In this document: in pieces, positions 33,122 to 40,957 of the stretch
How positions within the stretch are numbered: position 1 is the first letter of the stretch
Layout of the letters: each line of letters opens with the position of its first letter
Assembly (NCBI GenBank): GCA_002353485.1
Contig: DEJS01000010.1
Span: 267,872 to 331,871 of the forward strand
DNA length: 64,000 nt
Direction: 5' to 3'
From: Prevotella sp. UBA2742
GTDB taxonomy: Bacteria > Bacteroidota > Bacteroidia > Bacteroidales > Bacteroidaceae
Notes under the pieces: model-generated
Told to the model about the DNA's origin: nothing
Seen by the model: the letters and a program-made list of their open reading frames with translations, nothing else
The model's database searches: none
Translations under genes and position numbers: made by a program

Positions 33122-34933
33122 ATGAAAGAATATAAGCATCCGTTACGCAGTGCGGTTTGCACTGAAGGCCGAAGAATGGCCGGTGCCCGTGCGCTCTGGG
33201 TAGCAACGGGCATGAAACAAGAGCAGTTTGGCAAGCCTATCATAGCCATCGTCAACTCGTTTACGCAGTTCGTGCCGGGCCATACCCATCTGCATGAGAT
33301 AGGGCAGATTGTTCGTGAAGAAATAGAGAAGATGGGCTGTTATGCCGCAGAGTTCAACACCATAGCCATCGACGACGGCATTGCCATGGGGCACGACGGC
33401 ATGCTCTATTCGTTGCCCTCGCGCGACATCATTGCTGACTCGGTGGAATATATGGTCAATGCCCATAAGGCCGATGCCATGATATGCATCTCGAACTGCG
33501 ACAAGGTGACACCGGGCATGCTGATGGCTTCGATGCGACTGAACATCCCTACCGTGTTCTGTTCAGGCGGTCCGATGGAGGCTGGTCGCTGGCGTGGTGA
33601 GAATGCCGATCTTATTACGGCCATGGTGAAGGGAGCTGACCCCTCGGTGACCGACGACGAGATGAGGGAAATCGAGTCGTGTGCCTGTCCTGGCTGTGGA
33701 AGCTGCTCAGGCATGTTTACAGCCAACTCCATGAATTCGCTGACTGAGGCCATCGGATTGTCGCTGCCAGGCAACGGCACCATTCTGGCCACGCATACCA
33801 ACCGTATAGAACTGTTCCGTCAGGCCGCCCGCCAGGTGGTAAAGAATGCGCTGGCCTACTATGAGGACGGCGACGACAGCGTGCTGCCTCGCTCGATAGC
33901 CACCCGTAAGGCTTTCCTTAACGCGATGACGCTGGATATCGCCATGGGTGGCTCGACCAATACCGTGCTCCATCTGCTGGCTGTGGCCCAGGAGGCTGGT
34001 GTTGACTTTACCATTAAGGACATTGACGCCCTGTCGCGCAAGACCCCCTGTCTCTGTAAGCTGGCCCCCAACACTCAGAAGTACAGCGTGCAGGAGTGTG
34101 GCCGTGCCGGCGGCATCCTGGGCATCATGAACGAGCTCTCCAAGGGCGGACTGATTGACGGCACGGCTCCCCGCGTGGATGGCATGACATTAGGCGAGGC
34201 CATGAAGAAATACAGTATCGTAGACGGTGCTGTGGATGCAGAGGCTAATCGCATCTACCAAAGTGCTCCCGGGAACCGTTTCTCCACGAAGATGGGCTCA
34301 CAGTCTGAACAGTGGGGTACGCTGGATACAGACCGTGCAGAGGGCTGTATCCGCGACCTGCAGCATGCCTACACCCGCGATGGCGGACTGGCCGTGCTCT
34401 TTGGCAACATTGCCCAGGACGGTTGTGTGGTCAAGACGGCAGGCGTCGACGAGTCGCTGTGGCACTTCGAAGGCCCGGCCGTGGTGTTCGACTCGCAGGA
34501 AGACGCCTGCGAGGGCATCTTGGGGGGCAAGGTAAAGAAGGGCGACTGCGTGGTCATCACCCACGAAGGACCTAAGGGCGGACCGGGCATGCAGGAGATG
34601 CTTTATCCTACCTCTTATATCAAGTCGATGCACATGGGTAAGGAGTGTGCGCTGATTACCGACGGGCGCTTTTCTGGCGGCACCAGCGGACTCTCTATCG
34701 GCCATATATCCCCAGAGGCTGCCTCGGGTGGTAACATCGGGAAAATCAAGGACGGCGACATCATCGTCATCGACATCCCCAACCGTCAGATCAACGTCAA
34801 GCTGAGCGACGCAGAACTGGCTTCCCGCCCGCAGCAGCCGCTGAAGCGTAATCGTCAGGTCTCGAAGGCCTTGCGTGCCTATGCACAGAGCGTGTCCAGT
34901 GCAGACAAGGGTGGCGTAAGGATGATAGATTAG
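33122..34933 (+). CDS. ilvD: Dihydroxy-acid dehydratase
   Basis: Dehydrates 2,3-dihydroxy acids to the 2-keto acid precursors of valine, leucine and isoleucine. 603 residues with the Fe-S cysteines in CISNCDKVTPGML (about 122) and ACPGCGSCSGMFTANSMN (about 193-210), and the C-terminal TDGRFSGGTSGLSIGHISPEA signature here split as LITDGRFSGGTSG and IGHISPEAA (about 500-525). Full length. It is separated from ilvB by 2.1 kb of unrelated minus-strand genes. Confidence 0.97.
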   Translation: MKEYKHPLRSAVCTEGRRMAGARALWVATGMKQEQFGKPIIAIVNSFTQFVPGHTHLHEIGQIVREEIEKMGCYAAEFNTIAIDDGIAMGHDGMLYSLPSRDIIADSVEYMVNAHKADAMICISNCDKVTPGMLMASMRLNIPTVFCSGGPMEAGRWRGENADLITAMVKGADPSVTDDEMREIESCACPGCGSCSGMFTANSMNSLTEAIGLSLPGNGTILATHTNRIELFRQAARQVVKNALAYYEDGDDSVLPRSIATRKAFLNAMTLDIAMGGSTNTVLHLLAVAQEAGVDFTIKDIDALSRKTPCLCKLAPNTQKYSVQECGRAGGILGIMNELSKGGLIDGTAPRVDGMTLGEAMKKYSIVDGAVDAEANRIYQSAPGNRFSTKMGSQSEQWGTLDTDRAEGCIRDLQHAYTRDGGLAVLFGNIAQDGCVVKTAGVDESLWHFEGPAVVFDSQEDACEGILGGKVKKGDCVVITHEGPKGGPGMQEMLYPTSYIKSMHMGKECALITDGRFSGGTSGLSIGHISPEAASGGNIGKIKDGDIIVIDIPNRQINVKLSDAELASRPQQPLKRNRQVSKALRAYAQSVSSADKGGVRMID

Positions 34934-34964
34934 TCATTTTCTTCTCGTTGTTAACTATACAAAA

Positions 34965-35003
34965 AGCGGGCAAAAGTGCTTCCTCTTGTCACTTTCGCCC
35001 GCT
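34965..35003. terminator. Bidirectional terminator between ilvD and the small peptide gene
   Basis: AGCGGGC..AAGTG (34965-34978) pairs with CACTT..GCCCGCT (34990-35003) with a 2x2 internal loop; A run upstream and T-rich sequence downstream serve both strands. Confidence 0.8.
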
Positions 35004-35061
35004 TCTATTGTCGTTCACAACGGTTGCGGCGACTATTCCAGTTTTTGGGAATAGTCCGCTA

Positions 35062-35244
35062 CTACTGGTTCAGCAGCGTGTTAAGCGTCGGCTCGTCGAA
35101 CATTTCGGGCATGTCCGACATGCCTGGCGCGTCGCCCTCACCACCGCCGCCACCGCCTAATATGGGGTCACTGCCTGCCAGCAGGCAGGTGTTCTGCTTC
35201 AACTCTATCACCACGGTCTCGGGTGCGAAATACGTCTTCTTCAT
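35062..35244 (-). CDS. Small MKKTY...LLAGS glycine-rich protein
   Basis: 60 residues: basic start MKKTYFAPETVVIELK, then the short motif TCLLAGSDP, a run of six glycines near residue 31-36, and an acidic, methionine-containing tail. Many Prevotella and Bacteroides genomes carry similar short proteins with the same K-K-x-Y-x-x-P start and LLAGS motif; no function is established to my knowledge. Its ATG overlaps the stop of the surface-protein gene by 4 nt (ATGA), so translation is coupled. No standard signal peptide is visible. Confidence 0.7.
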   Translation of the reverse strand: MKKTYFAPETVVIELKQNTCLLAGSDPILGGGGGGEGDAPGMSDMPEMFDEPTLNTLLNQ

Positions 35245-36365
35245 TTTACTACCTCCTTTCTGCCATTATGGATATATACGCCCTTCTGAGCCGGCTTGCC
35301 GCTGAGCTCGCGGCCATCCAGCGTGTACCACTCTGAAAGTGAAGAGTGAAGAGTGAAGAGTGAAGAATTTGCTTCCGCACTGACTATTCCCGTTGCGTTA
35401 CTATCGCCGTCGAAGTTCAGCACGATGTTCGGAGCACCGACAGCATCGGGTACCTCGGCGTCCAGTTCGATATATGCGCGGAAAGCCTTGATGGTGGCAT
35501 CGGTGGCGGGATAGTACAGCTTGTTGTCCTGCAGGAACAGCTTCTTCTTGTCGGGCGCCGTCAGCGTCATGGGCATGTAGGTGCCCTTGAACGTAGCGCC
35601 ACTTACCGTGACGTTCGTCAGCGTGCTGTTGATGACGACGTTCTCTAACAGCGGTTCCACAATGTCCACGGTGGCGTCCTCGGGCAGCCGCACGATGTAG
35701 GGCTTGCCGGCCTCGAGTGTCGTCACGGCCTCGCCGAACGTCACTGTCAGCGTTGTGCCGTTGTTCGTCACGCTGCTCAGCGTCTTGGCCGTCACGCCCT
35801 TCAGCGGACCGTCGGCCGACAGGTCAACGCCGAACGGCAGGCACAGCGTGTACCACTTCGCCGTCGACAGCGTGCGGTTCAGGTAGATGTCCGTCGTCTG
35901 ACCGTTCAGCGAAGCCAGCAGCGTGGTGTTGTCCTCGTTGTCAGTCAGCGTAACATATCCATACACCTCAATCTTTTTTATACCTTTAGACGTCCATGCC
36001 AGAATGGGGGTGCCATTTACTTGCGGTGTCTTATCCTCTTCTGTGGTTTCTACTACAAAGGGAGCTTCGCTGTCTGTAGCAGTACGATTGGCGTCGTCAT
36101 AGAATATACATTTGGTGATGGTATATCCTTCGGCAGCGGTGACGGTTGCCGACCAACCGTATCCCCACCATCCCCAGTTAGCGAGGTATGCTGAGCTCCC
36201 TCCTGCAGTATAACTGAATGAAACGGTTGCCACATTCGCCGTACTGTAGCTGGCTTGCTCTTTGGCTGTTGCTGTAATTGTGGTCAGCAGCGTTTCCGTC
36301 TGCGCCACTGCGCCCGTAGCTGCCATTAGCAGCAGGGCGAGCATTGAAAATACTCTTTGTCTCAT
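35241..36365 (-). CDS. Secreted surface protein with Bacteroidales C-terminal sorting-like domain
   Basis: 374 residues from the ATG at 36365 (an in-frame ATG two codons earlier is possible). Signal peptide to about GAVAQ, an aromatic and glycine-rich N-terminal beta region (LANWGWWGYGWSATV), a domain with repeated Thr/Val strands (about 150-310), and the C-terminal WYTLDGRELSGKPAQKG..GRKEVVK pattern typical of exported Prevotella proteins. A 7-bp repeat (AGTGAAG x4, 35338-35365 on the plus strand) lies in the coding sequence just before that domain. Function unknown; likely cell-surface or secreted. Confidence 0.75.
   Translation of the reverse strand: MRQRVFSMLALLLMAATGAVAQTETLLTTITATAKEQASYSTANVATVSFSYTAGGSSAYLANWGWWGYGWSATVTAAEGYTITKCIFYDDANRTATDSEAPFVVETTEEDKTPQVNGTPILAWTSKGIKKIEVYGYVTLTDNEDNTTLLASLNGQTTDIYLNRTLSTAKWYTLCLPFGVDLSADGPLKGVTAKTLSSVTNNGTTLTVTFGEAVTTLEAGKPYIVRLPEDATVDIVEPLLENVVINSTLTNVTVSGATFKGTYMPMTLTAPDKKKLFLQDNKLYYPATDATIKAFRAYIELDAEVPDAVGAPNIVLNFDGDSNATGIVSAEANSSLFTLHSSLSEWYTLDGRELSGKPAQKGVYIHNGRKEVVK
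35338..35365. repeat. Heptanucleotide tandem repeat in the surface-protein gene
   Basis: Four perfect AGTGAAG units on the plus strand, read as CTTCACT on the coding strand (SSLFTLHSSLS). Since 7 is not a multiple of 3, gain or loss of one unit shifts the frame before the C-terminal domain. Confidence 0.85.
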
Positions 36366-36700
36366 AAGCATTTGGAATTTAAATAGTAAACTTTAAGTGA
36401 ATTTTAAAATATAATATGTATGTACACGAGGCCGTGGCTGTGGAGAGGCTACGGCTTTCCACAGCAGGATGCGCCCGGCACTGCCTTACAGCGGCATCGG
36501 GACGGCATGGGTTAACGATGAAGTCTAATAAATGGGGGGGCTGGGGGGGGGGTAGAAATCGCTCCGCTCCTACCGCCAACGACGGTCTCACCCGTCCTGC
36601 CTGTAAGTGTCGGGCAGGGCGCAGCAGTGTGGCGGTATGTCAGGGAGTGAAGGGTCATTATGTCGGTGGGTGATGTTGAACTGTTTTGCACGTTTTCGGC
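36366..36700 (-). promoter_or_regulatory. Long leader of the surface-protein gene with G/C homopolymer tracts
   Basis: Between the surface-protein start and its likely promoter lies about 330 nt without a supported gene. It contains plus-strand G7 (36534-36540) and G10 (36543-36552) tracts separated by CT, and several GC-rich inverted segments (for example the CTGCCTG/CGGGCAG area near 36600). No RNA family recognised. Confidence 0.5.
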
Positions 36701-36702
36701 TG

Positions 36703-36710
36703 CAAAGGTA
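36703..36710 (-). promoter_or_regulatory. Probable promoter of the surface-protein gene
   Basis: CAAAGGTA on the plus strand reads TACCTTTG on the minus strand, followed by GCAGCC, a strong match to the Bacteroidota -7 box, 338 nt upstream of the start codon. Confidence 0.65.
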
Positions 36711-36790
36711 CGAACTTTTTTTAAACTCACAAAGGGATGGCGGCTTTTCTTTTAATTCTAATAGAAAGAACGAGTGGAGTTTTTGTCTAC

Positions 36791-36904
36791 TATATGTCTG
36801 GTGTTGCTTCGGTATTTGTTCAGTATTTCTTCAGTATATGTTCAGTATATGTTCAGTGAATGACTGAAGAAATACTGGACATATACTGGACATATACTGG
36901 ACAT
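36791..36904. repeat. 11-bp repeat array with inverted arms
   Basis: A degenerate unit TATATGTCTGG (36791) is followed by four direct 11-bp units (36813-36856, TATTTGTTCAG / TATTTCTTCAG / TATATGTTCAG x2) and, after a 7-nt centre, inverted units (CTGAAGAAATA 36864-36874, CTGGACATATA x2 36875-36896, CTGGACAT 36897-36904). Same unit family as 6310-6430. The rest of 36905-37035 shows nothing recognisable. Confidence 0.85.
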
Positions 36905-37035
36905 GAAGGCTTGTCGGAGGGTTAAATTGTGTTGGGGAAGAGTGTGATGGCGGCTGTGTTGATGATGCCGGCATTTATGGAAAAGAATGAGGGAAATCAA
37001 CTTTATTTTGGTTTTGACATTTTGTTCTTTTTTCT

Positions 37036-37067
37036 TTTGTTATTCTCCACATTTATTCGTAACTTTG
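37036..37067 (+). promoter_or_regulatory. Promoter of ilvBN and followers
   Basis: TTTG (37036-37039), 20-nt spacer, TAACTTTG (37060-37067), 28 nt before the ilvB ATG. Confidence 0.8.
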
Positions 37068-37095
37068 CATCCGATTTGACCAAAAAGTAAAGAAT

Positions 37096-38799
37096 ATGAA
37101 GGAAAAGATTACAGGCTCGAAGGCGCTGATGCGGGCACTGCAGGCCGAGGGAGTGAAGACCATCTTCGGCTATCCGGGGGGCTCCATCATGCCTACCTAC
37201 GATGCGCTGTTCGACTATACGCGAGGCGAGAAGAAGTGCTTCGACCATATTCTGGTGCGCCACGAGCAGGCCGCCGTGCATGCTGCCGAGGGCTATGCCC
37301 GCGTCTCCGGTGAGGTGGGTGTGGCTCTGGTGACCAGTGGTCCTGGAGCGACGAACACGCTGACGGGTGTGGCCGACGCCATGCTCGACTCTACACCCAT
37401 CGTCGTTATTGCCGGTCAGGTAGCCATCTCGGCCCTGGGTACCGATGCCTTCCAGGAGGTCGACCTCGTGGGTGTGGCACAGCCCATTTCCAAGTGGAGC
37501 TACCAGATACGCCGTGCCGAAGACGTGGCATGGGCCGTGAGCCGTGCCTTCTACATAGCCCGTAGCGGGCGTCCGGGCCCTGTGGTGCTCGACTTTCCCC
37601 GCAACGCCCAGGTGGAGGAGGTAGAGTGGGAGCCCTGTAAGGTAGACTATGTTCGCTCGTACGTGGCCTATCCCAAGCTGGATATGGACCGTGTGCGCGA
37701 GGCTGCCGAGCTCATCAACAATGCCAAGCGCCCCCTGGCGCTGGTGGGTCAGGGTGTGGAGCTGGGCAATGCCCAGGACGAGCTGAAGGCTTTTCTGGAG
37801 AAGGCCGACATTCCTGCCGGTCGTACCATGCTGGGCCTGAGTGCCCTGCCCTCAGACCATCCGCTCAATGTGGGCATGCTGGGCATGCACGGCAACTATG
37901 CCGTCAACCTGAAGGAACAGGAGTGCGACGTGCTGATAGCCATCGGCATGCGCTTCAGCGACCGCGTGACGGGCAATACCAAGACTTATGCCAAGCAGGC
38001 CAAGATAATCCACTTGGACATAGACCGCAGCGAGATAGACAAGAACGTGAAGACGGACGTTGCCGTGGTGGCCGACTGTAAGGAGTCGCTTCCGGCTCTG
38101 ACGGCCCTTGTTAACAAGAACAAGCACCACGAGTGGCGCCAGTCGTTCGGCGAGCTGAACAGGAAGGAGCTGACGAAGGTCATCGAGCCCGCCATCCATC
38201 CTGTCCAGGGTCCGCTGCTCATGGGCGAGGTGGTCAATGCCGTGGCCGAGCAGGCCCCGCGCGGCACCGTGCTGGTCACCGATGTCGGTCAGAACCAGCT
38301 CTTTGCCACGCGCTACTTCAAATATCCCGTGAAGCGCAGCATCTGCACCAGCGGCGGCCTTGGCACCATGGGCTACGGTATGCCCGCAGCCATCGGTGCC
38401 ACCTTCGGCACTGAGCGCACCGTGTGTTGCTTCATGGGCGACGGCGGCTTCCAGATGTGCATCGAGGAGCTGGGCACCATCATGGAGCAGCAGGTTCCCG
38501 TCAAGATGATACTGCTGAACAACAACTACCTGGGCAACGTACGCCAGTGGCAGGACATGTTCTGGATGCGCCGCAAGTCGTTCACCAAGATGCTGAACCC
38601 CTGCTACCAGCTGATAGCCCAGGGCTACGGCATAGACTATCAGGCCGTCACCGACCGCAACGACCTGGCCGCAGCGGTCCAGAAGATGCTCGCCACCCCT
38701 GGCCCCTTCATCCTGGAGTGTGCCATCAAGGAAGACGACGACGTGCTGCCCATGACGCCGCCGGGAATGAACGTCAACGACATGATGCTGGAAGTGTAG
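37096..38799 (+). CDS. ilvB: Acetolactate synthase large (catalytic) subunit
   Basis: TPP-, FAD- and Mg-dependent condensation of pyruvate to acetolactate (or acetohydroxybutyrate). 567 residues: IFGYPGGSIMPTYDAL (about 19), HEQAAVHAAEGYAR (catalytic Glu near 55), FAD-binding middle domain, and the TPP motif MGDGGFQMCIEEL..NNNYLGNVRQWQ (about 447-480). Full length and intact. 40 nt before ilvN. Confidence 0.97.
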   Translation: MKEKITGSKALMRALQAEGVKTIFGYPGGSIMPTYDALFDYTRGEKKCFDHILVRHEQAAVHAAEGYARVSGEVGVALVTSGPGATNTLTGVADAMLDSTPIVVIAGQVAISALGTDAFQEVDLVGVAQPISKWSYQIRRAEDVAWAVSRAFYIARSGRPGPVVLDFPRNAQVEEVEWEPCKVDYVRSYVAYPKLDMDRVREAAELINNAKRPLALVGQGVELGNAQDELKAFLEKADIPAGRTMLGLSALPSDHPLNVGMLGMHGNYAVNLKEQECDVLIAIGMRFSDRVTGNTKTYAKQAKIIHLDIDRSEIDKNVKTDVAVVADCKESLPALTALVNKNKHHEWRQSFGELNRKELTKVIEPAIHPVQGPLLMGEVVNAVAEQAPRGTVLVTDVGQNQLFATRYFKYPVKRSICTSGGLGTMGYGMPAAIGATFGTERTVCCFMGDGGFQMCIEELGTIMEQQVPVKMILLNNNYLGNVRQWQDMFWMRRKSFTKMLNPCYQLIAQGYGIDYQAVTDRNDLAAAVQKMLATPGPFILECAIKEDDDVLPMTPPGMNVNDMMLEV

Positions 38800-38839
38800 A
38801 GTGAAGAATGATGAATTTGCTACCGCATAATAGACAAAG

Positions 38840-39391
38840 ATGAAAGACAACAAGAAGCTATATACCCTGCTGGTGTATTCGGAGAATATAGCCGGTATAC
38901 TGAACCAGATTACAGCCGTCTTTACCCGCCGTCAGGTCAACATCGAGAGCCTGAACGTGTCGGCCAGCAGCATAGAGGGTGTCCACAAGTACACCATCAC
39001 AGCCTGGAGCGACGAAGACCAGATAGTGAAGATAACGCGCCAGATAGAGAAGAAGATAGACGTCATCAAGGCCAACTACTTCACCGACGACCAGCTGTTC
39101 ATCCGCGAGACCGGACTCTACAAGCTGTCAACCAAGAAGGTGCTCGAGAATTCCGACATCTCGCGCACCATACGTCGTCACGAGGCCTCCATTACCGAGG
39201 TCAACCCCACGTACGTCATCGTGATGAAGAACGGCAAGACCGAAGACATCCTCTCGCTCTACTATGCACTGAACGAGTTCGACTGCGTGTTCCAGTACAC
39301 CCGCTCGGGCCGCATCGCCGTCACCCGTGCCAAGCAGGAGCAGGTCAGCGAGTTCTTGGAAGAGAGAGAGCAGCAGCATAATAAAGCATAA
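38840..39391 (+). CDS. ilvN: Acetolactate synthase small (regulatory) subunit
   Basis: 183 residues with an N-terminal ACT domain (YTLLVYSENIAGILNQITAV, FTRRQVNIESLNVSAS) that in this family senses valine, and a C-terminal domain that activates the catalytic subunit. The spacer before it contains gaagaatgatgaatt words and ctaccgca, similar to sequence in the surface-protein gene near 35366-35380. Confidence 0.94.
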   Translation: MKDNKKLYTLLVYSENIAGILNQITAVFTRRQVNIESLNVSASSIEGVHKYTITAWSDEDQIVKITRQIEKKIDVIKANYFTDDQLFIRETGLYKLSTKKVLENSDISRTIRRHEASITEVNPTYVIVMKNGKTEDILSLYYALNEFDCVFQYTRSGRIAVTRAKQEQVSEFLEEREQQHNKA

Positions 39392-39411
39392 TCCATAATT
39401 CATAATGCATA

Positions 39412-40158
39412 ATGGATAAAGTAGGACGTTACGAATTCATGGCCGAGCCGTTCCACTGCGACTACTCAGGCCGACTCTTCATGGGACACATGGGCAACCA
39501 CATGCTCAACGCTGCCGACTTCCACTCCTCGGCCCGCGGCTTTGGCATGCAGTACCTGATGACCATCCACCGCTCGTGGGTACTGTCGCGACTGGCCATT
39601 GAGATGACCGAGATGCCCATGCAGTACACCCGCTTCAATGTCGAGACATGGGTAGAGTCGGCCATGCGCTACTTCACCAGCCGCAACTTCTCTGTCGTCG
39701 GACACGACGGCCACATCTACGGCTATGGCCGCAGCATCTGGGCCATGATAGACACCGAGACGCGCCAGCCCACCGACATCTATGCCATCGACAACGGAGC
39801 CATAGAGCAGTGGATAGTCGGCGACGAGCCGTGCCCCATCGACAAGGGCGGGCGAGTGAAGATGAGCGACCAGGCAGAACTCGTGCGCACCATCGACACC
39901 TACTATAACGATGTAGACATCAACGGCCATATCAACAGCGTCAAGTATATCGAGCACGTACTCGACCTGTGGCCACTGGAGTGGTACAGAGAGCACAGCA
40001 TCCGTCGTTTCGAGATAGCCTACGTGGCCGAGGCCCATGCCGGCGACACGCTGAGCTTCTATCGCGAGCAGTCGGCCGACGGCGCATACTGCATACGCAT
40101 CGTCCGTACCGACGGCACCGAGACCTGCCGTGCCAAGGTAACCTTCACCCAGCCATGA
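39412..40158 (+). CDS. Acyl-ACP thioesterase
   Basis: Releases fatty acids from acyl carrier protein. 248 residues, a double hot-dog fold; the DVDINGHINSVKYIEHVLD segment (about 166) carries the Asn/His residues characteristic of FatA/FatB-like thioesterases (PF01643), and an N-terminal hot-dog has the YLMTIHRSWVLSR strand. Often linked to ilv genes in Bacteroidales. Preceded by an 18-nt spacer of repeated cataat words; ends in a 4-nt overlap with the next gene. Confidence 0.88.
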   Translation: MDKVGRYEFMAEPFHCDYSGRLFMGHMGNHMLNAADFHSSARGFGMQYLMTIHRSWVLSRLAIEMTEMPMQYTRFNVETWVESAMRYFTSRNFSVVGHDGHIYGYGRSIWAMIDTETRQPTDIYAIDNGAIEQWIVGDEPCPIDKGGRVKMSDQAELVRTIDTYYNDVDINGHINSVKYIEHVLDLWPLEWYREHSIRRFEIAYVAEAHAGDTLSFYREQSADGAYCIRIVRTDGTETCRAKVTFTQP

Positions 40159-40817
40159 ACATCATCGTTTCGCCAGAGATATCGTCGGTATGCCCGGACT
40201 TCGTGGGCGCCTGCGTCGAAGCCGAGGTGCAGAACACCCCTTTCTCGCAACCATTGTGGGACGCCATACACCAGCAGGAGGAACTCTTTCGCGGCACACT
40301 GACCACCGAGAGCCTGAAGCAGATAACCTCCATAGCCGCCACGCGCCGGGTGTATAAGGCCTGCGGCAAAGACCCCTCGCGCTACCGACCGGCCTCCGAG
40401 GCACTCATACGCCGTGTCCTGCAGGGCAAGGCACTCTATCAGATTGACACCCTCGTCGACCTCATCAACCTCGCCTCCATCGTCTATGGCTACAGCATTG
40501 GCGGCTTCGACGCCTCCAAGTTCGTGGGCGACACACTGACCCTCGGCATCGGCCGCGAGGGAGAACCCTACGAGGGCATTGGCCGCGGCATGATCAACAT
40601 CCACGGCCTGCCCGTCTATCGCGACCAGCAGGGTGGGGTAGGCACGCCCACCAGCGACAACGAGCGTACCAAGATTACCCTCCAGACGCGCCACCTCGTG
40701 GTGCTCATCAACGGCTACGACGGCTGTCGCGACCGCGTCAGCGACAATGCCCGCTACATCCAGCAGTTGCTGCAGCGCTACTGTCATAGCGACGGAGGCC
40801 ACTTCTTCCTGTACTGA
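40155..40817 (+). CDS. B3/B4 tRNA-binding-domain protein
   Basis: 220 residues resembling the B3/4 domain of phenylalanyl-tRNA synthetase beta, found alone in this family (IAATRRVYKACGKDPSRYRPASEALIRR split over about 57-83; LYQIDTLVDLINLASI near 94; SIGGFDASKF). Stand-alone versions are thought to edit mischarged or unusual aminoacyl-tRNA; not proven here. The start overlaps the thioesterase stop (ATGA). Confidence 0.8.
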   Translation: MNIIVSPEISSVCPDFVGACVEAEVQNTPFSQPLWDAIHQQEELFRGTLTTESLKQITSIAATRRVYKACGKDPSRYRPASEALIRRVLQGKALYQIDTLVDLINLASIVYGYSIGGFDASKFVGDTLTLGIGREGEPYEGIGRGMINIHGLPVYRDQQGGVGTPTSDNERTKITLQTRHLVVLINGYDGCRDRVSDNARYIQQLLQRYCHSDGGHFFLY

Positions 40818-40906
40818 CGTATCGGCCATATTCCAAGACAGGTTTCGAAGTGAGCCTGCCAAGGCGGCCTTCGTGTAGCTTATTTGAAGTTTCTTTGGTA
40901 TAAACG

Positions 40907-40937
40907 ATTGTTTTTTAATATGGATTTATTACCTTTG
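40907..40937 (+). promoter_or_regulatory. Promoter of the DUF4421 gene
   Basis: ATTG (40907-40910), 19-nt spacer, TACCTTTG (40930-40937), 20 nt before the ATG at 40958. Confidence 0.65.
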
Positions 40938-40957
40938 TACCGAAAAAAGAATTGAAT

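Noticed and set aside
34934..36371. Invertible (site-specific recombinase) switch around the surface protein
   Set aside because: No flanking inverted repeat pair or recombinase gene was found; the heptanucleotide repeat is the better candidate for variation.
36379..36591. Proline-rich small protein on the minus strand
   Set aside because: It is produced by reading the C tracts and inverted segments of the leader, with no family resemblance or start signal.
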